From Mycobacterium numidiamassiliense (GTDB taxonomy: Bacteria > Actinomycetota > Actinomycetes > Mycobacteriales > Mycobacteriaceae), in assembly GCF_900157365.1 (NCBI RefSeq), contig NZ_FUEZ01000003.1:1240001-1304000 (forward strand): a stretch of DNA of 64,000 nt. The letters are read 5' to 3'. The notes under the pieces are model-generated. The model was not told the DNA's origin, ran no database searches, and was given only the letters and a program-made list of their open reading frames with translations. This document shows positions 30,001 to 37,900 of the stretch, one piece after another (position 1 is the stretch's first letter; each line of letters opens with the position of its first letter). Position numbers and translations under genes: made by a program.

Positions 30001-30163
30001 GGCCACAGCTGAGGACCAACCCGTAGCGAAGTCGGAACCCGAGCCGGAACCGGGACCGGGACCGGGACCGAAAGAGCAAACCGACGGCAACGGTTCGCCG
30101 CCACCAGCACCCGTTAAGGGGCTGGGCATTGCGCGTGGTGCGCGTCCACCGGGCAAGCGTTGA
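27062..30163 (+). CDS. membrane iron-sulfur reductase, heterodisulfide-reductase/CCG family (Rv0338c-like) with repeat tail
   Basis: The 1033-residue protein has about five N-terminal membrane helices of the DsrM/NarI type (residues 5-250), then two [4Fe-4S] motifs, CTECGRCQSQCPAWN and CVSCGACVEQCPVD. Two CCG domains follow (SCPHCFNTLG, DPCYLGRHN, CCGAGGARMWM, GCPFCRVMVTDG). From about residue 740 the chain becomes an Ala/Lys/Pro/Glu-rich tail of ~290 residues with five copies of PVKGLGxAxGAKRPGAKK. It is presumably a quinone-linked electron-transfer protein; the donor and acceptor are not known to me. Rv0338c in M. tuberculosis is essential and adjacent to iniR. GTG start at 27062. Confidence 0.85.
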   Translation: MTTQTIIRLTLGLSGTAIVALFAARRVLWLFKLIMAGQPATGRTDHVGTRVWTQIAEVFGQRKLLKWSIPGLAHFFTMWGFFILITVYIEAYGTLFQPNFHIPIVGRWNALGFLQDFIALAVLAGIITFAIIRLRSEPKEYGRQSRFYGSHTGGAWLILFMISLVIVSFAIFRGASANTGTLPYGEGAFFSHAMGALMHPLGVTANEWIETVALLAHIAVALIFLLIVLHSKHLHIFLAPINVTFKRLPDGLGPLLPLEFEGKPIDFEDPAEDAVFGRGKIEDFTWKGMLDFATCTECGRCQSQCPAWNTGKPLSPKLVIMDLRDHWMAKAPYLLGEKKAEPLEGLDLETVHEEGHHVPESGFGRVPGHGPEQAARPLVGTAEQGGVIDPDVLWSCVSCGACVEQCPVDIEHIDHIIDMRRYQVMMESEFPTELSTLFKNLETKGNPWGQNASDRTNWISEVDFDVPVYGEDVDSFDGFEYLFWVGCAGAYDDKAKKTTKAVAELLAVAGVKYLVLGTGESCNGDSARRSGNEFLFQQLAAQAVETLDGLFEGVETVDRKIVVSCPHCFNTLGKEYRQLGANYSVLHHTQLLNRLVRDKKLVPVTSVSQDITYHDPCYLGRHNKVYEAPRELIGASGAKFTEMPRHAERSFCCGAGGARMWMEEHIGKRINHERVDEALATGAGTIATGCPFCRVMVTDGVNDRQEEAGRSGVEVLDVAQVLLASLDYDKATLPEKGTAAKEASERADERAAKVEAAEEAKPKAAVSAPAEAPEEAPDEAPATTAEATTAPAPAALVKGLGIAGGAKKPGAKKAAAEPAAKAEAADATAEAEAPAAPVKGLGIAGGAKRPGAKKAAPAVKAADAPATPEAEASEAPEAKAPAAPVKGLGLAAGAKRPGAKKVASAPAPAPAAKAEAPAADTEAPAAKAEEAETEAPAAEAPEAKAPAAPVKGLGLAPGAKRPGAKKSAPVAPAAKTPAPAATAEDQPVAKSEPEPEPGPGPGPKEQTDGNGSPPPAPVKGLGIARGARPPGKR
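29437..30163 (+). repeat. imperfect repeats encoding PVKGLGxAxGAKRPGAKK in the Fe-S protein tail
   Basis: Five copies of a ~20-residue lysine/glycine motif are separated by variable Ala/Pro/Glu-rich spacers. Motif starts lie near 29450, 29570, 29710, 29905 and 30110. The last copy is degenerate and ends the protein (GARPPGKR). Confidence 0.85.
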
Positions 30164-30193
30164 TCACAGATTGAACTCTGTCAGCAAATTTCG

Positions 30194-31483
30194 GTGGACA
30201 GTGATGGCACCATAGGTGGCGTGACTACTCACCAGGTGCCTGCACATGTCTCCGGTCATCACCGGCAGCGGGCCTTCGCGCAGTCGTCCAAGCTTCAGGA
30301 CGTTCTGTACGAAATCCGGGGGCCGGTGCACGCCCACGCGGCCCGGTTGGAGGCCGAAGGGCATCGGATCCTCAAGCTCAATATCGGCAACCCGGCGCCA
30401 TTCGGCTTCGAGGCACCCGACGTCATCATGCGCGACATGATCCAGGCGCTGCCGTACGCACAGGGCTACTCGGACTCGCAAGGCATCCTGCCGGCCCGGC
30501 GTGCGGTGGTCACCCGCTACGAGCTGGTCGAGGGTTTCCCGCGGTTCGACGTGGACGACGTATACCTGGGCAACGGGGTCTCCGAGCTGATCACGATGAC
30601 GCTGCAGGCCCTGCTGGACAACGGCGATCAGGTGTTGATTCCCTCGCCGGACTATCCACTGTGGACGGCGTCGACCTCGCTGGCGGGCGGCACGCCGGTG
30701 CACTACCTGTGTGACGAGACCCAAGGCTGGCAGCCCGATCTCGTCGACCTGGAGTCCAAGATCACCGAACGCACCAAGGCGCTGGTCGTGATCAACCCGA
30801 ACAACCCCACCGGCGCCGTCTACAGCCGTGAAATCCTCACGCAGATGGTCGAATTGGCGCGTAAGCATCAGCTGCTACTGCTCGCCGACGAGATCTACGA
30901 CAAGATCCTGTACGGCGACGCCAAGCACATCAGCCTGGCGACCCTGGCACCAGACATGTTGTGCCTGACCTTCAACGGTCTGTCCAAGGCGTACCGCGTC
31001 GCCGGCTACCGCGCCGGCTGGCTCGCGATCTCCGGTCCCAAGGACCATGCCAGCAGCTTCATCGAGGGCATCAATCTGCTGGCCAACATGCGGCTGTGCC
31101 CCAACGTCCCCGCGCAGCACGCGATCCAGGTCGCCCTGGGCGGCTACCAGAGCATCGATGACCTGGTACTTCCCGGAGGCCGACTGCTCGAGCAGCGCGA
31201 CGTGGCGTGGACGAAGCTCAACGAGATTCCGGGCGTTTCCTGCGTCAAGCCGGACGGTGCGCTCTACGCGTTCCCGCGGCTGGATCCCGAGGTCTACGAC
31301 ATCGAAGACGACGAGCAGCTCGTCCTGGATCTGCTGCTCCAGGAGAAGATCCTGGTCACCCAGGGCACCGGGTTCAACTGGCCGGCGCCCGATCACCTGC
31401 GCATCGTGACGCTGCCCTGGGCGCGTGATCTGGCCGCCGCGATCGACCGGCTGGGCAACTTCTTGACGGGCTATCGACAGTAA
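30194..31483 (+). CDS. aspC: PLP-dependent aminotransferase AspC (aspartate/alanine aminotransferase)
   Basis: The 429-residue class I/II aminotransferase has the internal-aldimine Lys in FNGLSKAYRVAGYRAGW, NPNNPTGAVYS as the cofactor-phosphate segment and LADEIYDKILY with the Asp that binds the pyridine nitrogen. It is very close to M. tuberculosis Rv0337c, annotated AspC and of the same length; related enzymes prefer alanine/pyruvate. A GTG at 30194 gives that length. A GTG at 30221 is preceded by AGGTGG and may be the true start. It follows the Fe-S reductase by 30 bases. Confidence 0.92.
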   Translation: MDSDGTIGGVTTHQVPAHVSGHHRQRAFAQSSKLQDVLYEIRGPVHAHAARLEAEGHRILKLNIGNPAPFGFEAPDVIMRDMIQALPYAQGYSDSQGILPARRAVVTRYELVEGFPRFDVDDVYLGNGVSELITMTLQALLDNGDQVLIPSPDYPLWTASTSLAGGTPVHYLCDETQGWQPDLVDLESKITERTKALVVINPNNPTGAVYSREILTQMVELARKHQLLLLADEIYDKILYGDAKHISLATLAPDMLCLTFNGLSKAYRVAGYRAGWLAISGPKDHASSFIEGINLLANMRLCPNVPAQHAIQVALGGYQSIDDLVLPGGRLLEQRDVAWTKLNEIPGVSCVKPDGALYAFPRLDPEVYDIEDDEQLVLDLLLQEKILVTQGTGFNWPAPDHLRIVTLPWARDLAAAIDRLGNFLTGYRQ

Positions 31484-31505
31484 GTAGGCACCCACCGCCT
31501 CTACG

Positions 31506-32786
31506 GTGGAGCGGGTGACGCACTCCCACTCGCACAACTTGTCGTCCGGCCCGTCCCCGCTGGGGCCGCTGCCCGCCAAGATCGTCGTCGGGCTGTTGGT
31601 CGCGATTGGTGTGGCCGTGCTCGCCGGTGCGGCGCTGCTGTGGCCGAGCCGCGAGCACGTCGACATCCCCATGCCGTTTCAAAACGCGGCCGGCGCAGCG
31701 GTCAGCACCCAGCGCGGGCATGTGGTGTCCAGCGGGCTAGGTGACTGCGGCAGCCCCTCGGCCAGTCAGGTGCTCACCACCGCGCCGCGGCCGGGCACCG
31801 CAGGCTCGGGACAATGCGTGCAGACACTGGTCGCCATCGATTCCGGACCCAACGCCGGCGCGAACACCTTGCTCGAGTTCTCCCCCGGCCCCGGCCAGCC
31901 CCAGTTCGCGGCGGGTGATCACATCCGCGTGGTGCGCCAGGTCGATGCCCAGGGCGGCACGAGCTACGCGTTCTACGACTTCGAACGCGGCTGGCCGCTG
32001 ATCGGCCTCGCCATCGTGTTCGCGGCGGTGATCGTCGCCGTGGCCCGCTGGCGTGGGTTGCTGGCGCTGGTCGGCATCGTGGTGGCGTTCGGGGTGCTCG
32101 TCGTGTTCTTGCTGCCGGCGCTGCGTGATGGTGCGCCCGCGGTGCCGGTGGCGCTGGTGGCATCGGCCGCGATCCTGTATGCGGTGATTTATCTCGCGCA
32201 CGGCGTCAACCTGCGGACCAGCGCCGCGCTGTTGGGGACCTTGTCGGCGTTGCTGCTGGCTGCCGGATTATCTTGGGCAGCAATCCAATTGACACATCTC
32301 ACCGGACTGTCCGACGAACAGAACTCCACCGTGAGCGTGTATCTGGGCAGCGTGTCGATCAGCGGCCTGCTGCTGGCCGGGTTCATCATCGGATCACTCG
32401 GTGTGCTCAACGACGTGACCATCACGCAGGCGTCGACGGTCTTCGAACTGGCGAATGTCGGCGGCGATATCACGAGACGGTCCATCTTCGTCAGCGCCAT
32501 CCGGGTGGGACGCGATCACATCGCCAGCACGGTCTACACACTGGTGCTGGCCTACGCCGGCAGCTCGCTGCCGCTGCTGTTGCTGTTCAGCGTAGCCAAT
32601 CGCTCGCTGGGCGATGTGTTGATGAGCGAGAGCGTGGCCATCGAGATCGTGCGGTCGGCAGTAGGCGGCATCGGCCTCGCGCTGTCAGTGCCGCTGACGA
32701 CAGCGATCGCCGCGGTGCTCGCCAAACCGAGCGCGGTCAGCCCCGTTCCAGCAGCTCGAGCAGATAGCCGCCATAGCCAGACTTGA
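31506..32786 (+). CDS. YibE/F family membrane protein
   Basis: The 426-residue polytopic protein begins with a His-rich VTHSHSHN segment and one N-terminal helix. An extracytoplasmic domain follows (about 60-155), with two Cys in GDCGSPSA and GQCVQTL. At least seven further helices come next, and the family motif [20 protein letters not shown] is present. YibE/F proteins are conserved in many bacteria but have no firmly established transport substrate. The 3' end overlaps the convergent rmlA gene by 50 bases. GTG start at 31506; an in-frame GTG at 31515 is also possible. Confidence 0.88.
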   Translation: MERVTHSHSHNLSSGPSPLGPLPAKIVVGLLVAIGVAVLAGAALLWPSREHVDIPMPFQNAAGAAVSTQRGHVVSSGLGDCGSPSASQVLTTAPRPGTAGSGQCVQTLVAIDSGPNAGANTLLEFSPGPGQPQFAAGDHIRVVRQVDAQGGTSYAFYDFERGWPLIGLAIVFAAVIVAVARWRGLLALVGIVVAFGVLVVFLLPALRDGAPAVPVALVASAAILYAVIYLAHGVNLRTSAALLGTLSALLLAAGLSWAAIQLTHLTGLSDEQNSTVSVYLGSVSISGLLLAGFIIGSLGVLNDVTITQASTVFELANVGGDITRRSIFVSAIRVGRDHIASTVYTLVLAYAGSSLPLLLLFSVANRSLGDVLMSESVAIEIVRSAVGGIGLALSVPLTTAIAAVLAKPSAVSPVPAARADSRHSQT

Positions 32787-33603
32787 CCATGGTGTGGGCA
32801 CGGGCCGCCAGCTCCTCGTCGCTGACCCAGCCCTGCCGCCACGCAACTTCTTCGGGCACACTGACTTTCAGGCCTTGCCGTCGTTCCAGGGTGCGCACGA
32901 AGTCGCTGGCGTCGAGCAGCGAGTCGAACGTGCCGGTGTCCAGCCAGGCCGTGCCACGAGCCATCACCTCGACCGCCAGCCGCCCACGGTTGAGGTAGAT
33001 CCGGTTGACGTCGGTGATCTCGTACTCGCCGCGCGCCGACGGCTGCAAAGCCTTCGCAATCTCGATCACATCGTTGTCGTAGAAGTACAAGCCAGGCACC
33101 GCGTAGTTGGACTTCGGCGTGGCCGGCTTCTCCTCCAGCGACAGCGCCAAGCCGTCAGGACTGAATTCGACGACACCATAGGCCGACGGGTTGGCCACCC
33201 AGTAAGCGAAAATTGCTCCACCGCTTATGGTTTGGAATCGACTGAGGCTGGTACCCAGCCTCGGTCCGTAGAAGATGTTGTCCCCCAACACCAAAGCGAC
33301 GCAGTCATTGCCAATGTGGTTGGCGCCCAGGACGAAAGCCTGTGCCAGGCCGTCGGGTCGCTCCTGTTCGATATAGGTCAGGTTGATGCCGAATTGTGAG
33401 CCGTCGCCCAGCAGCCGCTGAAACCCGCCGGCGTCGTGCGGAGTAGTGATGACCGCGATGTCGCGGATGCCGGCCATCATCAGCGTCGTCAGCGGGTAGT
33501 AGACCATCGGCTTGTCGTAGACGGGCAGCAACTGCTTGCTGATGCCGTTGGTGATCGGATGCAGCCGGGTACCCGAGCCGCCGGCCAAGATGATTCCGCG
33601 CAT
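32737..33603 (-). CDS. rmlA: glucose-1-phosphate thymidylyltransferase RmlA
   Basis: The 288-residue nucleotidyltransferase has the signature [16 protein letters not shown] at the N-terminus, with Arg and Lys ([16 protein letters not shown]) for phosphate binding, and LGDNIFYG with the metal-binding Asp. It makes dTDP-glucose, the first step to dTDP-rhamnose for the arabinogalactan linker. M. tuberculosis rmlA (Rv0334) occupies the same syntenic place. Start ATG at 33603. Confidence 0.97.
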   Translation of the reverse strand: MRGIILAGGSGTRLHPITNGISKQLLPVYDKPMVYYPLTTLMMAGIRDIAVITTPHDAGGFQRLLGDGSQFGINLTYIEQERPDGLAQAFVLGANHIGNDCVALVLGDNIFYGPRLGTSLSRFQTISGGAIFAYWVANPSAYGVVEFSPDGLALSLEEKPATPKSNYAVPGLYFYDNDVIEIAKALQPSARGEYEITDVNRIYLNRGRLAVEVMARGTAWLDTGTFDSLLDASDFVRTLERRQGLKVSVPEEVAWRQGWVSDEELAARAHTMVKSGYGGYLLELLERG

Positions 33604-33631
33604 GCGTGGCTCCTAATGCCTCGATCGACCC

Positions 33632-34015
33632 CTACGAGACGAGGTCGGCCTCAGTGAGTTCGGTTGCCTCCAGTGCCGCCGCCAGGCTCGCGTGCCGGAA
33701 CACCGAAGTGACGCGGTCGTGGACCACCCGAAACGCCAACGCGGCGTCGGTGACCGCCCCAGGATTATCGGCGGCGCTGGCCTTCTGTTCGGCGACCACT
33801 ATCCCGTCGTGCACATACATTCGGCCGAGCTCCGTGGTCACCTGGCGAGAGGCGGCCCATCTGCGCAGCGCCTCGTGGCCCTGCGCGGCTCCGTGCGCCT
33901 CACCCAGTTCGATGTCGTCGCTGGACAAGGCCGCCAAGGTCGCGAAGTCGGCGGTGTTGAGAGCGTCGTGCCAAGCCAACACGGTGGCGATCTCCGATGT
34001 GGTCATGGTCTGCAA
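33632..34015 (-). CDS. NTF2-like (SnoaL-type) small protein, Rv0333-like
   Basis: The 127-residue protein has the alpha+beta pattern of the NTF2-like superfamily: an N-terminal helix ending LAWHDALNTADFATLAAL, then alternating strands including IELGEAHGAAQGHEAL and ALAFRVVHDRVTSVFRH. It may bind a small hydrophobic ligand or act as an isomerase-like enzyme, but no catalytic residues can be named. Synteny (between rmlA and the mycothiol-type gene) matches Rv0333. An internal ATG four codons in could also be used. Confidence 0.7.
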   Translation of the reverse strand: MQTMTTSEIATVLAWHDALNTADFATLAALSSDDIELGEAHGAAQGHEALRRWAASRQVTTELGRMYVHDGIVVAEQKASAADNPGAVTDAALAFRVVHDRVTSVFRHASLAAALEATELTEADLVS

Positions 34016-34030
34016 ATTACCGCCTGGGCG

Positions 34031-34786
34031 CTAGAGCGGTGTGCGATCCAGCCAGGTTTGCCACACCGCGTGGTCGCCGAAGATTTCGATGCCGGTGTCG
34101 GCAACCGTGGTGCGCCGCGCCATCGCCAGCAGCAGCTCGGTGGCGCCCCCGCGCAGCGCCACGCTGCCTTTGCCGTGTTCGTGTGACCAGGTGATCCCGT
34201 CGCCGGAGACGTTGATCGTCCACTCGCCGGCTGCACCGAGCCCAGGATCGGTGGCGTGCAGGTGCAGGGAGGTGCCGGCTTCCAGCGGCAGCGCCGCCCC
34301 GTCCCCTCCGGCCTGGATCACGATCCGTTCGAGGAATTCGGTGATGCCGTCGGCCGCCACGTCGGGCGCGAGCGCGAAGTCGGTTCCGACCGCGATGGCG
34401 GCGTCGGCCCGGTGCACCGCCGTCTCTTGCAGCCGACGACGGATCCACCAGTTCGCCGGACGGGTTCCGAGAAAGGTCCAGACCGGCGTCTGGCCTCCCG
34501 CCGACTCGACGGCCTCAATCAGCAGTTGAGCGCCACCGTGCAGCCACGTGATCGCCTCGGCCCGGTCCGGCGGCGGTTTGCCCGCTTCGACGCTGCGGCC
34601 ATCGAGGAAGTGGTCGAGTCGATCGCGCACGATCTGCGCTGCCCAACGGTCGCCGCGGCCGACGTGACGGAACAGTTGATCGAGGCTCCAGCCGGGACAC
34701 GCCTGCACCGGCGTTGCGCCGTCGGCATCGTGGAAGAGCTCCGAGAAGGCGCGGTTTTCTTCGAGAAACGCGGCCGGGTAATCCAC
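34031..34786 (-). CDS. maleylpyruvate isomerase-family, mycothiol-dependent-type protein (Rv0332-like)
   Basis: The 251-residue DinB-like protein has the metal-binding His in CPGWSLDQLFRHVGRGDRWA and the Glu/His pair in LQETAVHRADAAIA, matching the three ligands of mycothiol-dependent maleylpyruvate isomerase. The C-terminal half is the extra domain common in actinobacterial members (with LHLHATDPG). It probably acts with mycothiol in detoxification or isomerisation; the substrate is unknown. It is 15 bases upstream of the NTF2-like gene on the same strand and corresponds to Rv0332. Confidence 0.8.
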   Translation of the reverse strand: MDYPAAFLEENRAFSELFHDADGATPVQACPGWSLDQLFRHVGRGDRWAAQIVRDRLDHFLDGRSVEAGKPPPDRAEAITWLHGGAQLLIEAVESAGGQTPVWTFLGTRPANWWIRRRLQETAVHRADAAIAVGTDFALAPDVAADGITEFLERIVIQAGGDGAALPLEAGTSLHLHATDPGLGAAGEWTINVSGDGITWSHEHGKGSVALRGGATELLLAMARRTTVADTGIEIFGDHAVWQTWLDRTPL

Positions 34787-34809
34787 CAGGTCAGGCTACC
34801 GACCCTGTG

Positions 34810-36135
34810 CTAGGGCCGACGCGCGCCCAGCCGGTACACCCGCCAGCCGGCTTGCTTCCAGCGCTCGGCATCGAGGCAGTTGCGACCGTCGACGACCACC
34901 CGGGCGCGTACCCGGTCGGCCAAGTCGTTCGGATCGAGTTGAGTAAATTCCGGCCACTCGGTGAGCACCAGGACCGCGTCAGCCCCGTCGCACGCCTCCG
35001 TCACCGACACCGCGTAATTCAGCGTGGGGAACAGGCGACGGGCGTTTTCCAGGGCTTTCGGGTCGTAGACGTTGACCGCGGCGCCGTTGAGCTGCAGCTG
35101 ACCCGCGACGTTGAGCGCCGGGGAGTCGCGGACGTCGTCGGATTCGGGTTTGAAGGCCGCGCCCAGCACGGCGATGTTGGCGCCGAGCAGCGCGCCGCCG
35201 CACGCGGCTGTCGCGAGCTCGACCATCTTGGTGCGCCTGCGCATGTTGATGCTGTCCACCTCGCGCAGGAACGTCAGCGCCTGGTTGGCGCCCAGCTCGC
35301 CGGCGCGGGCCATGAATGCGCGGATGTCCTTGGGCAAGCAGCCGCCGCCGAAACCCAAACCAGCGTTGAGGAATTTGCGTCCGATGCGGGAGTCGTATCC
35401 GAGTGCGTCGGCCAACAGGGTGACGTCGGCGCCGGCCGCCTCGCATACCTCCGAGACGGCGTTGATGAACGAAATCTTGGTCGCTAGAAAGGCATTGGCC
35501 GAGACCTTGACCAATTCGGCGGTCTGCAGGTCGGTCACCAGGAACGGCGCACCCGCGTCGAGCAGTGGCGCGTACAGCTCGCGAACAACCGCCTCGGCGC
35601 GCTCCGAATCCTCTTGTACGCCAAGCACAATGCGGTCCGGCTGCAACGTGTCGTGCACGGCGTAGCCCTCGCGCAGGAACTCTGGGTTCCAGGCGATCTC
35701 GACGTCGACGCCAACGGGTGCCAGCGCGGCCGCCCGCTGCTGAAGGTCCGCGGCGGTGCCCACCGGGACCGTCGACTTGCCCACGAGCACAGCCGACCTG
35801 GTCAGTCTGGGCACGAGGTTGTCGATGACCGCGTGCACATGCGACAGGTCGGCGCCGTATTCGCCCTTCTTCTGTGGCGTGCCCACTCCGAGGAAGTGCA
35901 CGTCGGCAAATTCGGCCGCCAGCTCGTAGTCGGTGGTGAACCGCAGCCGCCCGGACGCCAAGTTCTCGGTTAACAGCTCACGCAGGCCGGGCTCGTAGAA
36001 CGGAATGTCCCCCGCGGCGAGCTTGGCCACTTTGCCCGGGTCGATGTCGACCCCGATGACTTCATGTCCCAGTTCAGCCATACCGACTGCGTGCGTGGCA
36101 CCCAGGTAGCCGGTACCGAAAACAGTGCATCGCAT
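34810..36135 (-). CDS. udgA: UDP-glucose 6-dehydrogenase
   Basis: The 441-residue enzyme begins with the NAD-binding MRCTVFGTGYLGATHAVG, so the ATG at 36135 is taken rather than one eight codons upstream. The catalytic Cys lies in FGGGCLPKDIRAF, Lys and Asn in VKVSANAFLATK, and the C-terminal domain includes PALNVAGQLQLNG. It oxidises UDP-glucose to UDP-glucuronate with two NAD+. The sequence and position match M. tuberculosis UdgA (Rv0322). In M. tuberculosis dcd is adjacent; here three DUF7159 genes separate them. Confidence 0.95.
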   Translation of the reverse strand: MRCTVFGTGYLGATHAVGMAELGHEVIGVDIDPGKVAKLAAGDIPFYEPGLRELLTENLASGRLRFTTDYELAAEFADVHFLGVGTPQKKGEYGADLSHVHAVIDNLVPRLTRSAVLVGKSTVPVGTAADLQQRAAALAPVGVDVEIAWNPEFLREGYAVHDTLQPDRIVLGVQEDSERAEAVVRELYAPLLDAGAPFLVTDLQTAELVKVSANAFLATKISFINAVSEVCEAAGADVTLLADALGYDSRIGRKFLNAGLGFGGGCLPKDIRAFMARAGELGANQALTFLREVDSINMRRRTKMVELATAACGGALLGANIAVLGAAFKPESDDVRDSPALNVAGQLQLNGAAVNVYDPKALENARRLFPTLNYAVSVTEACDGADAVLVLTEWPEFTQLDPNDLADRVRARVVVDGRNCLDAERWKQAGWRVYRLGARRP

Positions 36136-36232
36136 ATTAACGGTGTAGGTGGCCCTCATGAGCTAATTGCATCGTGCCGCTGAGCGAGAGGCAAACGGCA
36201 GGTGACTAGGTAACCCCGGCGTCGCAATTCCG

Positions 36233-37747
36233 CTACCGACGCCCGAAGCCGCCGTGGCCGCCACCGAAGCCGCCGAATCCGCCACCCCCGTGGGGGCCGC
36301 CGGGGAATCCGCCGCCGCCGGGGAAGCCTCCGCCGCCGTGACCACCGCCAGGGAAGCCGCCTCCACCTGGGCCGGGACCACCGGGGAAGCCGCCGCCCGG
36401 GCCGCCGGGGAAGCCGCCGCGACCGGGGGCGCCGGGCACAAACGGAATACCCGGGCCACCGATCCCGGGTATCGGGAGCGGAATGGGCACCGGAATGGGC
36501 GCCACGGGAGGGGGCGCCGGGGCCGCGGGTAGTGGCGCGTCCGGTATAGGGATGGGTGCGGGAGCCTCGGGAACGGGCACTGGCGCGGCGACGGGCGCTG
36601 GGGCCGGTGCGGCGACCGGCGCAGGTGCCGGTGCCGGTGCGGCGATCGGCGCAGGTGCCGCGACGGGTGCCGGTGCGGGGGCCGGGGGCGCGGCAGCAGG
36701 CGCGGGTATGCCCTGAGCGGGTGCGACGACGTTTTGGCCCGGAACGGGCTTCACCCCGGCGGTCGGACGGATCGCAATGGCGAGCGAGACCACCAGTGCG
36801 GCCACACCCACGATGAAGATGGCCGCCACCGCGCTGCCGACCAGCCCGAACGACCTGCGGTCGTGGTGGTCGCCCGCGATGAGTTCGGTCGCGGCGGTGT
36901 GCGTGCCGGTGTACGACTCGGCAAAGTCGTCGGGGACAGCGCTGTAGGCCAGGGCGCCGTCGCCGGAATCCGGGACGTCGAAGTAGCCGGGCGCAATGGC
37001 CAGCGGGTCGATCGCCCCGGTCCCGGGGTCTTGGGCATACGCCTGCGCCGCCGTCGACGAAACAAACAGAGGCGCATTCGCCGACGCCAGTGCGGCGCCG
37101 CGAGCAAGCGCGGTGTGCGGCTCCTCGGGGGCGGTGACCGGCAGCGTGGTCGCCGCCTCCAGCGCCGGCTTGATCAACGGGACATCGATGCCGGAGCCGA
37201 CGACGAACACGGCGGCGGGGCGGGTCTCGAGCGACTCGGCGCTGGAGACCAGGGTGGCCAGCTCGGCGACCGCCGCGTCGTCATCCTGGGGCAGGGCGTG
37301 CCGGTGAACGTCGGCAATCGACCCGTCCGAGGTGTTGACGACCGCCAAGGTCGCGGTGTCGGGCTCGATGAACAACAGCGCGGTCTGGGCGTAGTTGGTT
37401 TCGTTGCCGACCGCCTGGGCCAGCGCGGCCGCAGCCAGGAAGGCCGAGACCAACATCACGTTCTCGACCTTGTGGGCGGCCAGCGCATCGCGCAGTGCAG
37501 CTGCCTCGACAGGATCTGTCCAGGTGACTCCGGTCGAGGTCAGCTGGTAGCCACCCTGCGCCGCGCCTTCCTGCGTTCCGAGGATCGCAGAGACAACTTG
37601 GTCGGCAGCGGAAAGAGTTGCTGCGTCATCGTCTGCGGCAACATCGAAGTTGTCTTCGTCGACGGTGGCACCGTCGCCATTCTCGCCTTCGACCAGTACC
37701 ATTCTGACGGCCGTTGGCGCCATCGACACACCAAGTACGGTGTCCAT
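36233..37747 (-). CDS. DUF7159-family protein 1: actin/Hsp70-like head, one TM helix, Pro- and Gly-rich tail
   Basis: The 504-residue protein starts at MDTVLGVSMAPTAVRMVLVE. The head (1-~300) ends with VGSGIDVPLIKPALEAAT and ALARGAALASA, which parallel the DnaK segment [10 protein letters not shown]...VAVGAAL, so an actin/Hsp70-like fold is likely. A transmembrane helix (near 311-337) follows. The tail has an APAPVAAPAP-rich part and then a GGFPGG/GGGHGG-rich C-terminus. Arg residues before the helix suggest a cytosolic head and exported tail. Function unknown. First of three tandem paralogs inserted between udgA and dcd. ATG at 37747. Confidence 0.8.
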   Translation of the reverse strand: MDTVLGVSMAPTAVRMVLVEGENGDGATVDEDNFDVAADDDAATLSAADQVVSAILGTQEGAAQGGYQLTSTGVTWTDPVEAAALRDALAAHKVENVMLVSAFLAAAALAQAVGNETNYAQTALLFIEPDTATLAVVNTSDGSIADVHRHALPQDDDAAVAELATLVSSAESLETRPAAVFVVGSGIDVPLIKPALEAATTLPVTAPEEPHTALARGAALASANAPLFVSSTAAQAYAQDPGTGAIDPLAIAPGYFDVPDSGDGALAYSAVPDDFAESYTGTHTAATELIAGDHHDRRSFGLVGSAVAAIFIVGVAALVVSLAIAIRPTAGVKPVPGQNVVAPAQGIPAPAAAPPAPAPAPVAAPAPIAAPAPAPAPVAAPAPAPVAAPVPVPEAPAPIPIPDAPLPAAPAPPPVAPIPVPIPLPIPGIGGPGIPFVPGAPGRGGFPGGPGGGFPGGPGPGGGGFPGGGHGGGGFPGGGGFPGGPHGGGGFGGFGGGHGGFGRR

Positions 37748-37900
37748 AGCCCCTCCCCCAATTTTGCTGGCCAGTGATATCGAGAGCATCCACACCGAAA
37801 ACGCCGGCCGGCGGCCGGACGTTACGAGTACTCCCTGTATTCCCCCCGATGCCCGATTTTACGCCCGCGCGCCGGGCCGAGCCCGGGCCCGAAGTCGCCG

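Noticed and set aside
27509..30079. 856-codon reverse-strand frame opposite the Fe-S reductase
   Set aside because: The forward gene has full Fe-S and CCG motifs; the reverse frame is a compositional shadow.
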